A program made the translations under genes and the position numbers. The notes beneath the pieces were generated by a model. It had not been told where the DNA came from. It did not search any database and saw only the letters and a program-made list of their open reading frames with translations. A stretch of DNA of 64,000 nt from Pseudomonas sp. ATCC PTA-122608 (GTDB lineage: Bacteria > Pseudomonadota > Gammaproteobacteria > Pseudomonadales > Pseudomonadaceae): assembly GCF_001952855.1 (NCBI RefSeq), contig NZ_LPNO01000035.1, positions 406,434-470,433 on the forward strand, in the 5' to 3' direction. Shown piece after piece: positions 41,998 through 50,426 of the stretch; position 1 is the stretch's first letter; every line of letters begins with the position of its first letter.

Positions 41998-43341
41998 ATG
42001 AACGTAACTGTATTTGGAATCGGCTATGTGGGCCTGGTGCAAGCGGCGGTGCTGGCTGATGCGGGGCATGAAGTCTGCTGTGTCGACATTGACGCCACTA
42101 AAGTCGAGAACCTCAAGAGCGGGATTATTCCGATCTATGAGCCCGGGCTGAGTGCCCTGGTGCAGAAGAACCATGATGCCGGCCGCTTGCATTTCACCAC
42201 CGACGCCGCGCAAGGCGTGCGGCACGGTGAGGTGCAATTCATCGCCGTGGGCACGCCGCCGGATGACGATGGCAGCGCCGACATCAAGTACGTGCTCTCC
42301 GTTGCCGCGACCATCGCGCTCAACATGACCGAGCCGAAGATTATCGTGAACAAGTCCACGGTACCGGTAGGGACGGCGGATAAAGTCCGGGCGAAGGTGT
42401 CCGAGGTGTTGGCGTCTCGGGGGCTTGAGGTGGAATTTCACGTCATCTCGAACCCGGAGTTCCTGAAGGAAGGTTCGGCAGTCGCCGACTGTACTCGCCC
42501 CGACCGAATCATCATCGGCAGTGACAGCAGCTACGCAGTGGACCGCATGCGGGAACTGTATGAACCCTTCAACCGCAACCACGAAAAAATCATCACGATG
42601 GACATCCGCAGTGCCGAGCTGACCAAGTACGCGGCCAACTGCCTGCTGGCCACCAAGATTTCCTTCATGAATGAAATGGCCAATTTCGCCGAACGATTGG
42701 GCGCAGACATTGAGGCCGTTCGTAAAGGTATTGGCTCTGACCCACGGATTGGCTACGACTTTATCTACCCCGGCTGCGGTTATGGCGGCTCGTGCTTCCC
42801 GAAAGACGTACAGGCCCTGGAGCGTACTGCGTCGTCGATCGGCTATCAGGCAACGCTTCTGTCGGCCGTCGAGGAGGTCAACAAGCGCCAGAAGCAGCAC
42901 CTGTTCGGGCATATCCACCATCACTTCGGCGGCCAACTGGAGGGCAAGACCTTTGCGATCTGGGGCCTGGCCTTCAAACCCAATACCGACGACATGCGCG
43001 AAGCCTCCAGCCGCGTGCTGATCGAACAATTGCGCAGCGTGGGCGCCAGGGTTCAAGCCTTCGACCCGGAAGCAATGGCCGAGACCCAGCGCATTTACGG
43101 CATGAACGAAGACCTGCTGCTCATGGGGACCAAGGAGGCCGCGCTGCAAGGTGCCGATGCGTTGGTGATTGTGACGGAGTGGCGCGAGTTCAAAGCCCCG
43201 GACCTGGAATTGATTAAAGAAAAACTGAGCACGCCAGTAATCTTTGATGGCCGCAATATATTTGATCCGCAGCGTATGAAAGCCAATGGTTTCGACTATT
43301 ACGGTATTGGTCGCGGCTTGTCGGTAAGGCCAGTTGTTTAA
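41998..43341 (+). CDS. ugd: UDP-glucose 6-dehydrogenase
   Basis: A 447-residue NAD-dependent sugar-nucleotide dehydrogenase with N-terminal FGIGYVGLVQAAVLA, STVPVGTADKV and NPEFLKEGSAV, the catalytic Cys266 in GYGGSCFPKD, and the C-terminal AIWGLAFKPNTDDMREA. It oxidises UDP-glucose to UDP-glucuronate in two steps. GDP-mannose dehydrogenase is a related alternative, but the length and motifs favour UDP-glucose. It is the last gene of this operon. Confidence 0.9.
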   Translation: MNVTVFGIGYVGLVQAAVLADAGHEVCCVDIDATKVENLKSGIIPIYEPGLSALVQKNHDAGRLHFTTDAAQGVRHGEVQFIAVGTPPDDDGSADIKYVLSVAATIALNMTEPKIIVNKSTVPVGTADKVRAKVSEVLASRGLEVEFHVISNPEFLKEGSAVADCTRPDRIIIGSDSSYAVDRMRELYEPFNRNHEKIITMDIRSAELTKYAANCLLATKISFMNEMANFAERLGADIEAVRKGIGSDPRIGYDFIYPGCGYGGSCFPKDVQALERTASSIGYQATLLSAVEEVNKRQKQHLFGHIHHHFGGQLEGKTFAIWGLAFKPNTDDMREASSRVLIEQLRSVGARVQAFDPEAMAETQRIYGMNEDLLLMGTKEAALQGADALVIVTEWREFKAPDLELIKEKLSTPVIFDGRNIFDPQRMKANGFDYYGIGRGLSVRPVV

Positions 43342-43521
43342 ACCTGACGATTATTAACATGGGTGGTTTGAGCTACCCACAAGTGAGATGATTTCGAGGA
43401 GGCTAAGTGCGTGATCCCACTGGATCTTTGTGCAGTTTTCATGGCCTGTTTATCTCCGTTCCATCACTACTCCCTTATTGCAAAGTCTTGATAAGGGGTA
43501 AATATCGAGAAGGAGTCTGAT
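43342..43521. promoter_or_regulatory. Intergenic region before the yjbE-like gene
   Basis: 180 bp containing a weak hairpin (GGGTGG/CTACCC, about 43361-43378) just after ugd, and a strong AAGGAG ribosome site about 10 nt before 43522. A promoter for the second operon is likely, but no clear boxes are seen. Confidence 0.45.
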
Positions 43522-43806
43522 ATGAGGAAATTACTGTTGGCCGGCTTGCTGGCTTTCACAAGTACTGCGGCAATGGCGGCGGGTGAAGTCGCCGGCGCTG
43601 CTGTGAGCGAGGCCGCTGGCGCAGGTGAGTCCCTGTCGTTGAGCACCCCGCTCGTGGGCGGCGTGACGCTCGGTGAAGGGGTTGGGGTCGGCACGGCGGT
43701 TGTCGGTGCTGCGGCAGCCGCTTCCAACTCGGGCGGCAGTTCCAACGGCGGTACTGCCGGCACCGGCGGTACAACCGGCACAGGCGGGACTACCGGTACT
43801 AACTAA
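43522..43806 (+). CDS. YjbE/GfcA-like small Gly/Thr-rich secreted protein
   Basis: A 94-residue protein with a signal peptide (MRKLLLAGLLAFTSTAAMA), a hydrophobic Val/Gly/Ala stretch (about 45-68) and a low-complexity tail of Gly, Thr and Ser (GGTAGTGGTTGTGG). This composition and layout match E. coli YjbE and GfcA (YmcD), first genes of the yjbEFGH and gfcABCDE operons, and the following genes match the rest of those operons. A terminator directly follows, so downstream genes may be expressed at a lower level. Its function is unknown. Confidence 0.72.
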   Translation: MRKLLLAGLLAFTSTAAMAAGEVAGAAVSEAAGAGESLSLSTPLVGGVTLGEGVGVGTAVVGAAAAASNSGGSSNGGTAGTGGTTGTGGTTGTN

Positions 43807-43827
43807 TCCCTCGTAACCCTGTTGTAC

Positions 43828-43862
43828 AAGATCACTCAGAACTTTCTGGGTGATCTTTTTTA
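43828..43862 (+). terminator. Rho-independent terminator after the yjbE-like gene
   Basis: A 13-bp stem AAGATCACTCAGA / TCTGGGTGATCTT (one G-U pair) with a 4-nt loop, followed by TTTTTT. It lies 21 nt after the stop at 43806 and 30 nt before the wza start, so it should attenuate transcription into wza unless RfaH-modified polymerase reads through. Confidence 0.9.
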
Positions 43863-43891
43863 GACTCGTCCTCGACTAGCGTAGTGCCATT

Positions 43892-45004
43892 ATGATTTCT
43901 AGGTTACCTGTTCTTTTGCTGGCAAGTATCAGCTTGCACGGCTGCATGTTTTCGCCTGGTCAACACATGGACACCAGTCAAATGTCCAGTGAGGGCTCGC
44001 CCGAAAGTACCCGGGTGGAGTTGATTCCGATCACGCCCAAGTTGATCGCCATGGATGCCGCCACGCACGTTCGTGAATCGGTACCTTCTGAGTTGCTGGC
44101 GTATGTCCCGGGTGGCTATCGGGTAGGCGCCAACGACCTGTTGTTTATCACGGTCTGGGATCACCCCGAGTTGACGGCACCGTCCGGGCCGCAACAGCAG
44201 ATCGACGCCAACGGTCGCTTGGTTCGCCCCGACGGCACGCTGTTTTATCCGTATATCGGCAACGTTCCGGTGGCCGGTAAAACCATCGAAGAGTTGCGTG
44301 CGTTCATCGCCGGGCGCTTGTCGCAGTTTATTGAAAGCCCTCAGGTCGACGTCAGCGTCCTGCGTTTTGCCAGCCAGACCGTGGTGGTGACCGGTGCGGT
44401 GATCAAAGCCGGCCAACAGCCGATCACTACCACGCCATTGAGTGCCGTCGAAGCCATTGGCGCCGCCGGTATCGACCCGACGAATGCCGACCTGTCGGGC
44501 CTGACACTCACCCGCGACGGCCGTGAATACACGTTGGACCTGGACAGCCTGAATCGCCAGGGCTCGCAACTGCAAGGCATCTACCTCAAGGGCGGCGACC
44601 GGTTGTATTTGCCTTATAACGACCAAAAACGGGTCTACCTCATGGGCGAAGTCAATCAGCCCCGAGCCCTGAGTTTCAAGGGCAAGTCGATCAACCTGAC
44701 CGATGCCCTCGGCACGGTGGGTGGCTTGAACCAGACCACCTCGAATGGCAATGCGGTCTACGTGATTCGCGGCGTGGACAACCTGGAAGCCGAGCCGGCC
44801 AAGGTGTTCCAGCTCGATGCCCAATCACCGTCCTCGTTGGTGCTGGCCACCCGGTTCGACTTGCAGCCCCAAGACATCGTGTACGTCGGGCCGGCCGGCG
44901 TGACGCGCTGGAACCGCCTGATCAGCCAGTTGCTGCCGACCGCCAGTGCCATCGGGCTCGGTGCACGATCGTTTAATGACCTCAGCGAAGCCAACAGCAG
45001 ATAA
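43892..45004 (+). CDS. wza: Wza-type outer-membrane polysaccharide export lipoprotein
   Basis: A 370-residue protein with a lipoprotein signal ending LHGC (Cys18), a Poly_export domain (YRVGANDLLFITVWDHPELT) and SLBB domains (VVVTGAVIKAGQQPITTTPLSAVEAIGAAGI and VYLMGEVNQPRALSFKGKSINLTDALGTVGGL), ending with a C-terminal amphipathic region (VTRWNRLISQLLPTASAIGLG). It should form the octameric outer-membrane channel with the Wzc-type protein. It is GfcE in E. coli group 4 capsule operons. Confidence 0.92.
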   Translation: MISRLPVLLLASISLHGCMFSPGQHMDTSQMSSEGSPESTRVELIPITPKLIAMDAATHVRESVPSELLAYVPGGYRVGANDLLFITVWDHPELTAPSGPQQQIDANGRLVRPDGTLFYPYIGNVPVAGKTIEELRAFIAGRLSQFIESPQVDVSVLRFASQTVVVTGAVIKAGQQPITTTPLSAVEAIGAAGIDPTNADLSGLTLTRDGREYTLDLDSLNRQGSQLQGIYLKGGDRLYLPYNDQKRVYLMGEVNQPRALSFKGKSINLTDALGTVGGLNQTTSNGNAVYVIRGVDNLEAEPAKVFQLDAQSPSSLVLATRFDLQPQDIVYVGPAGVTRWNRLISQLLPTASAIGLGARSFNDLSEANSR

Positions 45005-45018
45005 GGCTCAAGCCCTCC

Positions 45019-45678
45019 GTGAAAATTTTGCCTACCTGCGCCTGTCTGTCGATGGCGCTCTTGTTGAGCGGGTGTAACCCGTTGATGAGGGCGTCCTGGT
45101 ACACCCTCGAAACCTCCGTCAGCGGCCCGGCCCCGATCAACGTGACCCGTGCCCAGGTCGACGCCGTGCCGTACCCGCAGATCCTGGTCACCACTGCCGT
45201 CAGCGAGGGGGTGATGGCCATGGCACGGCGCCGGGGCGACCTGGAATTCTGGGTCGCTTCCGGCAAGCAAGTGGTGATGATGCGTGACGGCCTGGTGGTA
45301 CGCACGGTCGGGCTGGGGGTTTCCCTGGACGGCACTCGCTTCAGTGGCGAATCACCGTTCAAGCGCGGCCTCCAGCATCTGCCCGATGGCTACACCAGCA
45401 CACGCTGGATCGACGTCTACGACGGCAACCGAATCGGGGTCGCGGTCAACAGCCGTTTCAGCACCCACGCCATCGAGACCCTCCGCATTCTGGACAAGGA
45501 TCATGCCTTGCTGCGCATCGACGAGCAGGTGGATGTTCCCACCTTGAATTTCCACGCCACCAACCATTATTGGGTCGACCCGCAGGATGGTTTCATCCTG
45601 CGCAGCGAGCAGCATCTGACGCCCCGGTTGTCCCTGAAAATCGTGCAGTTGCGTCCCGATCGGGAGGTTGCCCGGTGA
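45019..45678 (+). CDS. YjbF/GfcB-like lipoprotein
   Basis: A 219-residue lipoprotein (signal MKILPTCACLSMALLLSGC, Cys19; GTG start) of the YjbF/GfcB family. The stretches VDAVPYPQILVT, FWVASGKQVVMMRDGLVVRTVGLG and WIDVYDGNRIGVAVNSRF are typical. E. coli members are needed for group 4 capsule or Yjb exopolysaccharide, but their biochemical role is unknown. The next gene's GTG overlaps its TGA stop. Confidence 0.82.
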   Translation: MKILPTCACLSMALLLSGCNPLMRASWYTLETSVSGPAPINVTRAQVDAVPYPQILVTTAVSEGVMAMARRRGDLEFWVASGKQVVMMRDGLVVRTVGLGVSLDGTRFSGESPFKRGLQHLPDGYTSTRWIDVYDGNRIGVAVNSRFSTHAIETLRILDKDHALLRIDEQVDVPTLNFHATNHYWVDPQDGFILRSEQHLTPRLSLKIVQLRPDREVAR

Positions 45679-46442
45679 AGCGTTTGAATCTTTTATGGCT
45701 GGGCCTGTTGTTGATCGGCCCCGGCGCCGGCCAGGCAGCTGTCACGGTCAGTGGCGATGTACGCAGCCCCGGCACCTACGACGTAAAACCAGGGGCGCGC
45801 TTGCAGGACGTTATTCGCGTGGCGCAACCGAATGCCGAAAGCTACTGGTTGGGCGCCGCGTGGTTGCACCAGTCGTTGATGGATCAGCAGGCGCGTTTGA
45901 AGGCAGGGGTTTTGTTCGATTTGAAACTGCTGCAACGGGGAGCCTTGCTGGATGACCGGCGCTCGCTTGCGGACTTGAGTGCGCGTCTGTACCGGCAGGT
46001 CGAGCAGTTGCCGGTCACCGGCCGCCAGGTGGCGCTGCTGGACCCGATCGCCGTGGAGGCAGGGTTCGCGCGCAACGCGTTGCTCGATGACGGTGACCAA
46101 CTTGTTTACCCCGAAAGACCGTCCACTGTGGAAGTGCTCGGGGCCGTTTCGCAGGCCTGTGATGTGCCGTACCGCGCCATGCAGGAGGTCCGGGATTATG
46201 TTCGCGACTGCACCGTCCTCGGCGACGCCGAGCGCGATGACCTGTGGCTGATCCAGCCCGACGGCCAGGTGCGACGGGTGGGCGTGGCGGCCTGGAATCG
46301 GGAGGAGGGCGTCGTGGCCGCGCCCGGCAGCCGGATCCTGGTGCCGGTGCGCAGCGATGACCTTGAGACGCCGACCCCTGATCTCAACCAACAACTGGCC
46401 GAGTTTTTTGCCACTCAACCGTTGGCTGAGGTGAGCCCTTGA
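45675..46442 (+). CDS. YjbG/GfcC-like periplasmic protein
   Basis: A 255-residue protein with a signal peptide (VKRLNLLWLGLLLIGPGAGQA), then GfcC/YjbG-like domains: a first SLBB-like segment (VTVSGDVRSPGTYDVKPGARLQDVIRVA) and a second (PSTVEVLGAVSQACDVPYRAM), with DLWLIQPDGQVRRVGVAAWNREEGVVAAPGSRILVPV near the end. In the E. coli GfcC structure such domains resemble Wza's, suggesting that it interacts with Wza. It is coupled to both neighbours by 4-nt overlaps (GTGA, then TTGA). Confidence 0.82.
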   Translation: MKRLNLLWLGLLLIGPGAGQAAVTVSGDVRSPGTYDVKPGARLQDVIRVAQPNAESYWLGAAWLHQSLMDQQARLKAGVLFDLKLLQRGALLDDRRSLADLSARLYRQVEQLPVTGRQVALLDPIAVEAGFARNALLDDGDQLVYPERPSTVEVLGAVSQACDVPYRAMQEVRDYVRDCTVLGDAERDDLWLIQPDGQVRRVGVAAWNREEGVVAAPGSRILVPVRSDDLETPTPDLNQQLAEFFATQPLAEVSP

Positions 46443-48529
46443 ATTTGCGTTTTGCTGCTGTATTGCTTTTGCCCTGCGGACTGGTTCACGGAGAACCCCG
46501 CTACACCCAAAATGATTTTGGCGGCGTGGGCCTGCTCCAGACCCCCACCGCACGCATGGCGCCGGTGGGTGAGTTGAGCGCCAACGCCAACCGCACCGAT
46601 CCCTACTCGCGCTACAGTTTTTCCTTGCAGCCGTTCGACTGGCTGGAGGGCTCGTTTCGTTACACCGCCATCAGCAACCGCAAGTACGGCGCCGAGGCGT
46701 TGAGCGGAAGCCAGAGCTTCAAAGACAAGGCCATCGACTTCAAGGCGCGGCTCTGGGAGGAAAGCCACTGGGCGCCCCAACTGGCCTTCGGCGCCCGGGA
46801 CATTGGTGGTACAGGCTTGTTTTCCAGCGAATATTTTGTCGCCAACAAGCGTTATGGCAACCTGGATTTCAGCCTTGGTATTGCCTGGGGCTACCTGGGT
46901 AATCGGGGCGATTTCGGCAACCCGCTGTCGGTGTTCGGCAGCAAGTTCAACGACCGGCCAAAGAGCACTGCGGTCGTCGCCAGGGCAGGGGATGTGAACT
47001 CCAATGCCTACTTCAGGGGGCGTCCTTCGTTGTTTGGCGGGATTGCCTATCAAACGCCCTGGGAACCCCTGAGCCTGAAACTCGAATACGAAGGCAACGA
47101 CTACAAGCACGAGCCGTTGGACAACCCGATCAAGCAGGACTCGCCGGTGAATATCGGCGTGGTCTACAAGCTGGCCGACAGCGTCGATCTGAGCGCGGCC
47201 TGGGAGCGCGGGAACACCGCGATGTTTGGCATCACCCTGCACACCAACTTTGTCAGCCGCAAGGCACCGGTGAAGACTTACGACCCTCCCGCCGAACCGT
47301 TGCCGACGCGCATGCCCACGACCCCGGCTGACCAGGTTAACTGGGCCAATGTATCCGATCGTTTACAGCAGAATGCCGGCTACAAAGTGGAACGCATTGC
47401 CCAGCGCGGTTCCGAGCTGATGGTGTATGGCGAGCAACAACGCTACTTCTATTCAGCCAAGGCCGTGGGGCGCGCCAGCCGGATTCTCGACAACAGTGTC
47501 AATCAGGATATCGATTGGTTCACCCTGGTGAATAAGCGCTATGACATGCCCATCGAAGAAACCAGCGTGCCCCGCGACACGTTCCGCGCAGTGGTCAACA
47601 ACGATCAGCCGTTGAAGGACCTGCACCGTACCACCGAGGTCAACCCGGCGATTGCCCACCGGGAAACCACGCTCTACACCGGTAAGCGTCAGCCGTTCAG
47701 CTACGGGCTCGGCCTGGGTTATAAACAGAACATCGGCGGCCCCGACGGGTTGCTCTATCAGTTCACCGCCGACGCCGATGCGGAATACCGTTTTACCCGC
47801 AACACCTGGTGGAGCGGCTTGCTCAGCGCCAACCTGCTGAACAACTACGACAAGTTCAGCTACGACGCGCCAAGCGGATTGCCGCGGGTGCGCACCGACC
47901 TGCGCCAGTACATGACGACGTCCGATGTGACGATGCCGACGTTCCAGTTCAACCATGCGGCGCGGCTGGATCGCGACCTGTATGGCATGGTCTACGGCGG
48001 TTACCTGGAGTCGATGTACGCCGGGGTGGGTGGCGAGATGCTGTTCCGGCCGGCGGGCAAACACTGGTCGGTGGGGGCGGACCTGAACTTCGTGCGCCAG
48101 CGTGATTTCAATCAGGGCTTCGGCCTGCGGGATTACCAGACCATCACCGGGCATGTCACCAGCTACACGCAGCTGCCGTATGACACCTTGGCCGCCGTCA
48201 GTGTGGGGCGTTACCTGGCACGGGACTGGGGCACCACTGTCGACATCTCCCGGCAGTTCAAGAACGGCGTGAAGTTTGGTGGCTGGGTCACGCTGACCAC
48301 GGCTTCGAAGGAAGAGTACGGCGAGGGCAGCTTCGACAAGGGCATCTACATTTCCGTCCCGTTCGACGAGCTGATGAGCACCTCGACCATGCGTCGCGCC
48401 AACGTCGTATGGGCACCCCTGACCCGGGATGGCGGCGCACGCCTGAGCCGCGGGTACTCACTGCACACCATGACCGACGGGCGTGACAGCGAGCTGTTCT
48501 ACAACAACTTCGAGAAGATCACTGAGTGA
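46439..48529 (+). CDS. YjbH/GfcD-like outer-membrane protein
   Basis: A 696-residue protein of the YjbH/GfcD family. It has a short signal peptide (ending VHG), the N-terminal FGGVGLLQTPTARMAPVGELSANANRT barrel region and a long C-terminal part with alternating aromatic beta-strands (for example YGLGLGYKQNIGGPDGLLYQFTADADAEYRF). It is predicted to be two outer-membrane beta-barrel modules joined by a periplasmic region. The start is TTG 46439, overlapping the previous stop. It closes the gfc/yjb-type operon, and its exact role in polymer secretion is unknown. Confidence 0.85.
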   Translation: MNLRFAAVLLLPCGLVHGEPRYTQNDFGGVGLLQTPTARMAPVGELSANANRTDPYSRYSFSLQPFDWLEGSFRYTAISNRKYGAEALSGSQSFKDKAIDFKARLWEESHWAPQLAFGARDIGGTGLFSSEYFVANKRYGNLDFSLGIAWGYLGNRGDFGNPLSVFGSKFNDRPKSTAVVARAGDVNSNAYFRGRPSLFGGIAYQTPWEPLSLKLEYEGNDYKHEPLDNPIKQDSPVNIGVVYKLADSVDLSAAWERGNTAMFGITLHTNFVSRKAPVKTYDPPAEPLPTRMPTTPADQVNWANVSDRLQQNAGYKVERIAQRGSELMVYGEQQRYFYSAKAVGRASRILDNSVNQDIDWFTLVNKRYDMPIEETSVPRDTFRAVVNNDQPLKDLHRTTEVNPAIAHRETTLYTGKRQPFSYGLGLGYKQNIGGPDGLLYQFTADADAEYRFTRNTWWSGLLSANLLNNYDKFSYDAPSGLPRVRTDLRQYMTTSDVTMPTFQFNHAARLDRDLYGMVYGGYLESMYAGVGGEMLFRPAGKHWSVGADLNFVRQRDFNQGFGLRDYQTITGHVTSYTQLPYDTLAAVSVGRYLARDWGTTVDISRQFKNGVKFGGWVTLTTASKEEYGEGSFDKGIYISVPFDELMSTSTMRRANVVWAPLTRDGGARLSRGYSLHTMTDGRDSELFYNNFEKITE

Positions 48530-48810
48530 TGTAGCGGCGTCTGCCGACAAGGTAACTCACGGCCCGGTGCTCAATGCGCCGGGCGGTGAGCAAGCCGCAA
48601 CAGTAACGCGCCAGGTGCAATGCCGGCGCGCGACACTTCCCCGATATTCCTCTCTGATTTCAATACGACTGGCTTAGGCCAGGATGCCCAGGCGTTGCTG
48701 TGGGCGGTAGCTTTGCGTGGGGCGGGGATGATGAGGGGGAAGTAGGGACAACGCCCCTAAGGGCGTGTGGTGCCCCGCGCCGCCGGTAGGCCGGTGCGGG
48801 GAAGGGAGGG
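48530..48810. other. Intergenic region between converging operons
   Basis: 281 bp without a gene. A GC-rich hairpin (CCCCGC...GCGGGG with an inner CCGGTAGGCCGG, about 48773-48802) lies just past the stop of the priming transferase and may terminate it. GGGCGGTAGCTTTGC at about 48701 resembles an ops element but has the wrong spacing. Confidence 0.5.
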
Positions 48811-50205
48811 TCAGTAGATGTCTTTGGAGAGGAGGGTAAACGGCGTCTTGAACAGGATCTTGATGTCCAGCCACAGCGACCAGTTGTTGATGTAACGCAG
48901 GTCGATATCGACGCGTTGCTGCATCTTCTCCAGGGTCTCGGTTTCGCCCCGGCAGCCGTTGACTTGCGCCAGGCCGGTGATGCCGGGCTTGATGCGATGC
49001 CGCGCCATGTACGCGCGAATCTTGCCCGAGTAATAGTCATTGTGGGCCACGGCATGGGGGCGTGGCCCCACCAGTGCCATATGCCCTTGCAGCACGTTGA
49101 ACAGTTGTGGCAATTCGTCGATGGAGGTACGGCGGATAAAGCGCCCTACAGCGGTTATGCGTGAGTCGTTGCGGCTGGCCTGGCGCACTTCCTGGTCGTC
49201 GTGCACGCGCATCGAGCGGAACTTCCAGACCTTGATCACCTCGCCATTCCAGCCATGCCGGTCCTGCTTGAAAATCACCGGGCCGGGGGAGGTCAGCTTG
49301 ATCAGCAGGGCGAACAGCAGCAACAACGGGCTGAGCACCACAATCGCCAACAGCGCCAGGCTTTTGTCGAGCAGCGACTTGCTCAGCGCCGCCGTGGGGC
49401 GACTGGTCAACGGGCTCTCATTGAGGAAGATCGCGGGCAAGCCATCCACCTCGGCCACGCTGTGATTGAGCAGCAGCATGTTGTTGAGGTCGGGCACCCA
49501 AATCACGTCCACGCTGATCTCCAGCAGGTTGAGGTACAGCGCCTCGATGTGCGTCGCTTCCTGAAGCGAGTGAGTGATGTACAGGCGGCGTATTCCGTGC
49601 TTTCGGATCAACGAGGGAAGGTCGGGCAAGTCGCCGAGAATCTGCGGTTGAGTGCTGTCCTGAGGTGAAGCGGTGCCGGGACCGACGAGGCCGACTAAGG
49701 GTGAGCGTTTTTGCTTGGCGAGAGTGTTGGCCAAGTCGGTTGCTAGTTTACCTGTACCAATAATCAGCGATTTCTGGCGCTCGTGAAGTTGCCGATGGTA
49801 GTACCTGGACAGACTGTGAATCGGAATGTAGCAAAGTGCTAGTATCGGATAGCTGACAGCTGCCCAGAGTAGCAGGATCTCCAAGGGAAACAGCGAGCTG
49901 GCATTACAGGCAATGCCAACCGCCGATAATATGCCCAAGGTTAATAACCAGCCGGTAAATAACCGTCCCAGCCCAACAAAAAAATCATCTTTTTTGCTAT
50001 AGACGTCACATAACATGTAGGCGGGGATAGATGCCAGTATTGTAATGGCCGCCAATATCCGGTAGTGGGATTCCAATTGTCCGGTCTTGAACAGTGCCAG
50101 TGAAAACAAAAGTACAACGACCACACTCAAGGCAATAGCCCACTGCCCCCAAAAGGTAAGGCCCTTGGGTGTAAGATTACGGTGCATCCTTCTGTTATTA
50201 AGCAT
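48811..50205 (-). CDS. Priming undecaprenyl-phosphate glycosyltransferase (WcaJ-like)
   Basis: A 464-residue polyisoprenyl-phosphate hexose-1-phosphate transferase. It has four N-terminal transmembrane helices (about 22-125), a central Rossmann-like CoA_binding_3 region and a fifth hydrophobic segment (about 285-310). The catalytic bacterial sugar transferase domain has KQDRHGWNGEVIKVWKFRSM, DELPQLFNVLQG, LVGPRPHAVAHN and GITGLAQVNGCRG. It transfers the first sugar phosphate (usually glucose- or galactose-1-phosphate) to the lipid carrier. The start was set at ATG 50205 with GGGAG about 8 nt upstream; a GTG at 50229 is less well placed. Confidence 0.9.
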   Translation of the reverse strand: MLNNRRMHRNLTPKGLTFWGQWAIALSVVVVLLFSLALFKTGQLESHYRILAAITILASIPAYMLCDVYSKKDDFFVGLGRLFTGWLLTLGILSAVGIACNASSLFPLEILLLWAAVSYPILALCYIPIHSLSRYYHRQLHERQKSLIIGTGKLATDLANTLAKQKRSPLVGLVGPGTASPQDSTQPQILGDLPDLPSLIRKHGIRRLYITHSLQEATHIEALYLNLLEISVDVIWVPDLNNMLLLNHSVAEVDGLPAIFLNESPLTSRPTAALSKSLLDKSLALLAIVVLSPLLLLFALLIKLTSPGPVIFKQDRHGWNGEVIKVWKFRSMRVHDDQEVRQASRNDSRITAVGRFIRRTSIDELPQLFNVLQGHMALVGPRPHAVAHNDYYSGKIRAYMARHRIKPGITGLAQVNGCRGETETLEKMQQRVDIDLRYINNWSLWLDIKILFKTPFTLLSKDIY

Positions 50206-50426
50206 ACTTCTGCTCCCTGTGGTATCCACTCACGTGCTGGCAGGTTAAAGCGAGGCGTGGTTTTAATGACTATCAAATGGCAGGCGCACGCGTAGGCGTG
50301 CGTATTGATAGTAATGAATGGCAGGGAGCAATGGCTGACGACTTATAACGCGGTCTTGTTGTTATAAAATGGCAGATATAACGAGGTTTTTAATAGGCAG
50401 GGTGAATTGTAATTTTTATGAAATAA
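50206..50426. promoter_or_regulatory. Upstream region of the priming transferase with an inverted repeat
   Basis: 221 bp, AT-rich towards 50426. A perfect 7-bp inverted repeat CGCACGC-GTAG-GCGTGCG sits at 50285-50302, 80-97 nt upstream of the transferase start. It could be an operator or a leader hairpin. The winged-helix genes just upstream are candidate binders (inference). Confidence 0.5.

Noticed and set aside
40858..43149. 763-codon minus-strand open frame
   Set aside because: It is antisense to manC and ugd, both of which have intact catalytic motifs; its composition (many His, Gln, Val) is that of a GC-rich shadow frame.
48701..48715. Second ops-like sequence GGGCGGTAGCTTTGC
   Set aside because: The first eight core bases match, but the conserved GTG spacing is lost and no plus-strand gene lies downstream, so it is likely chance.
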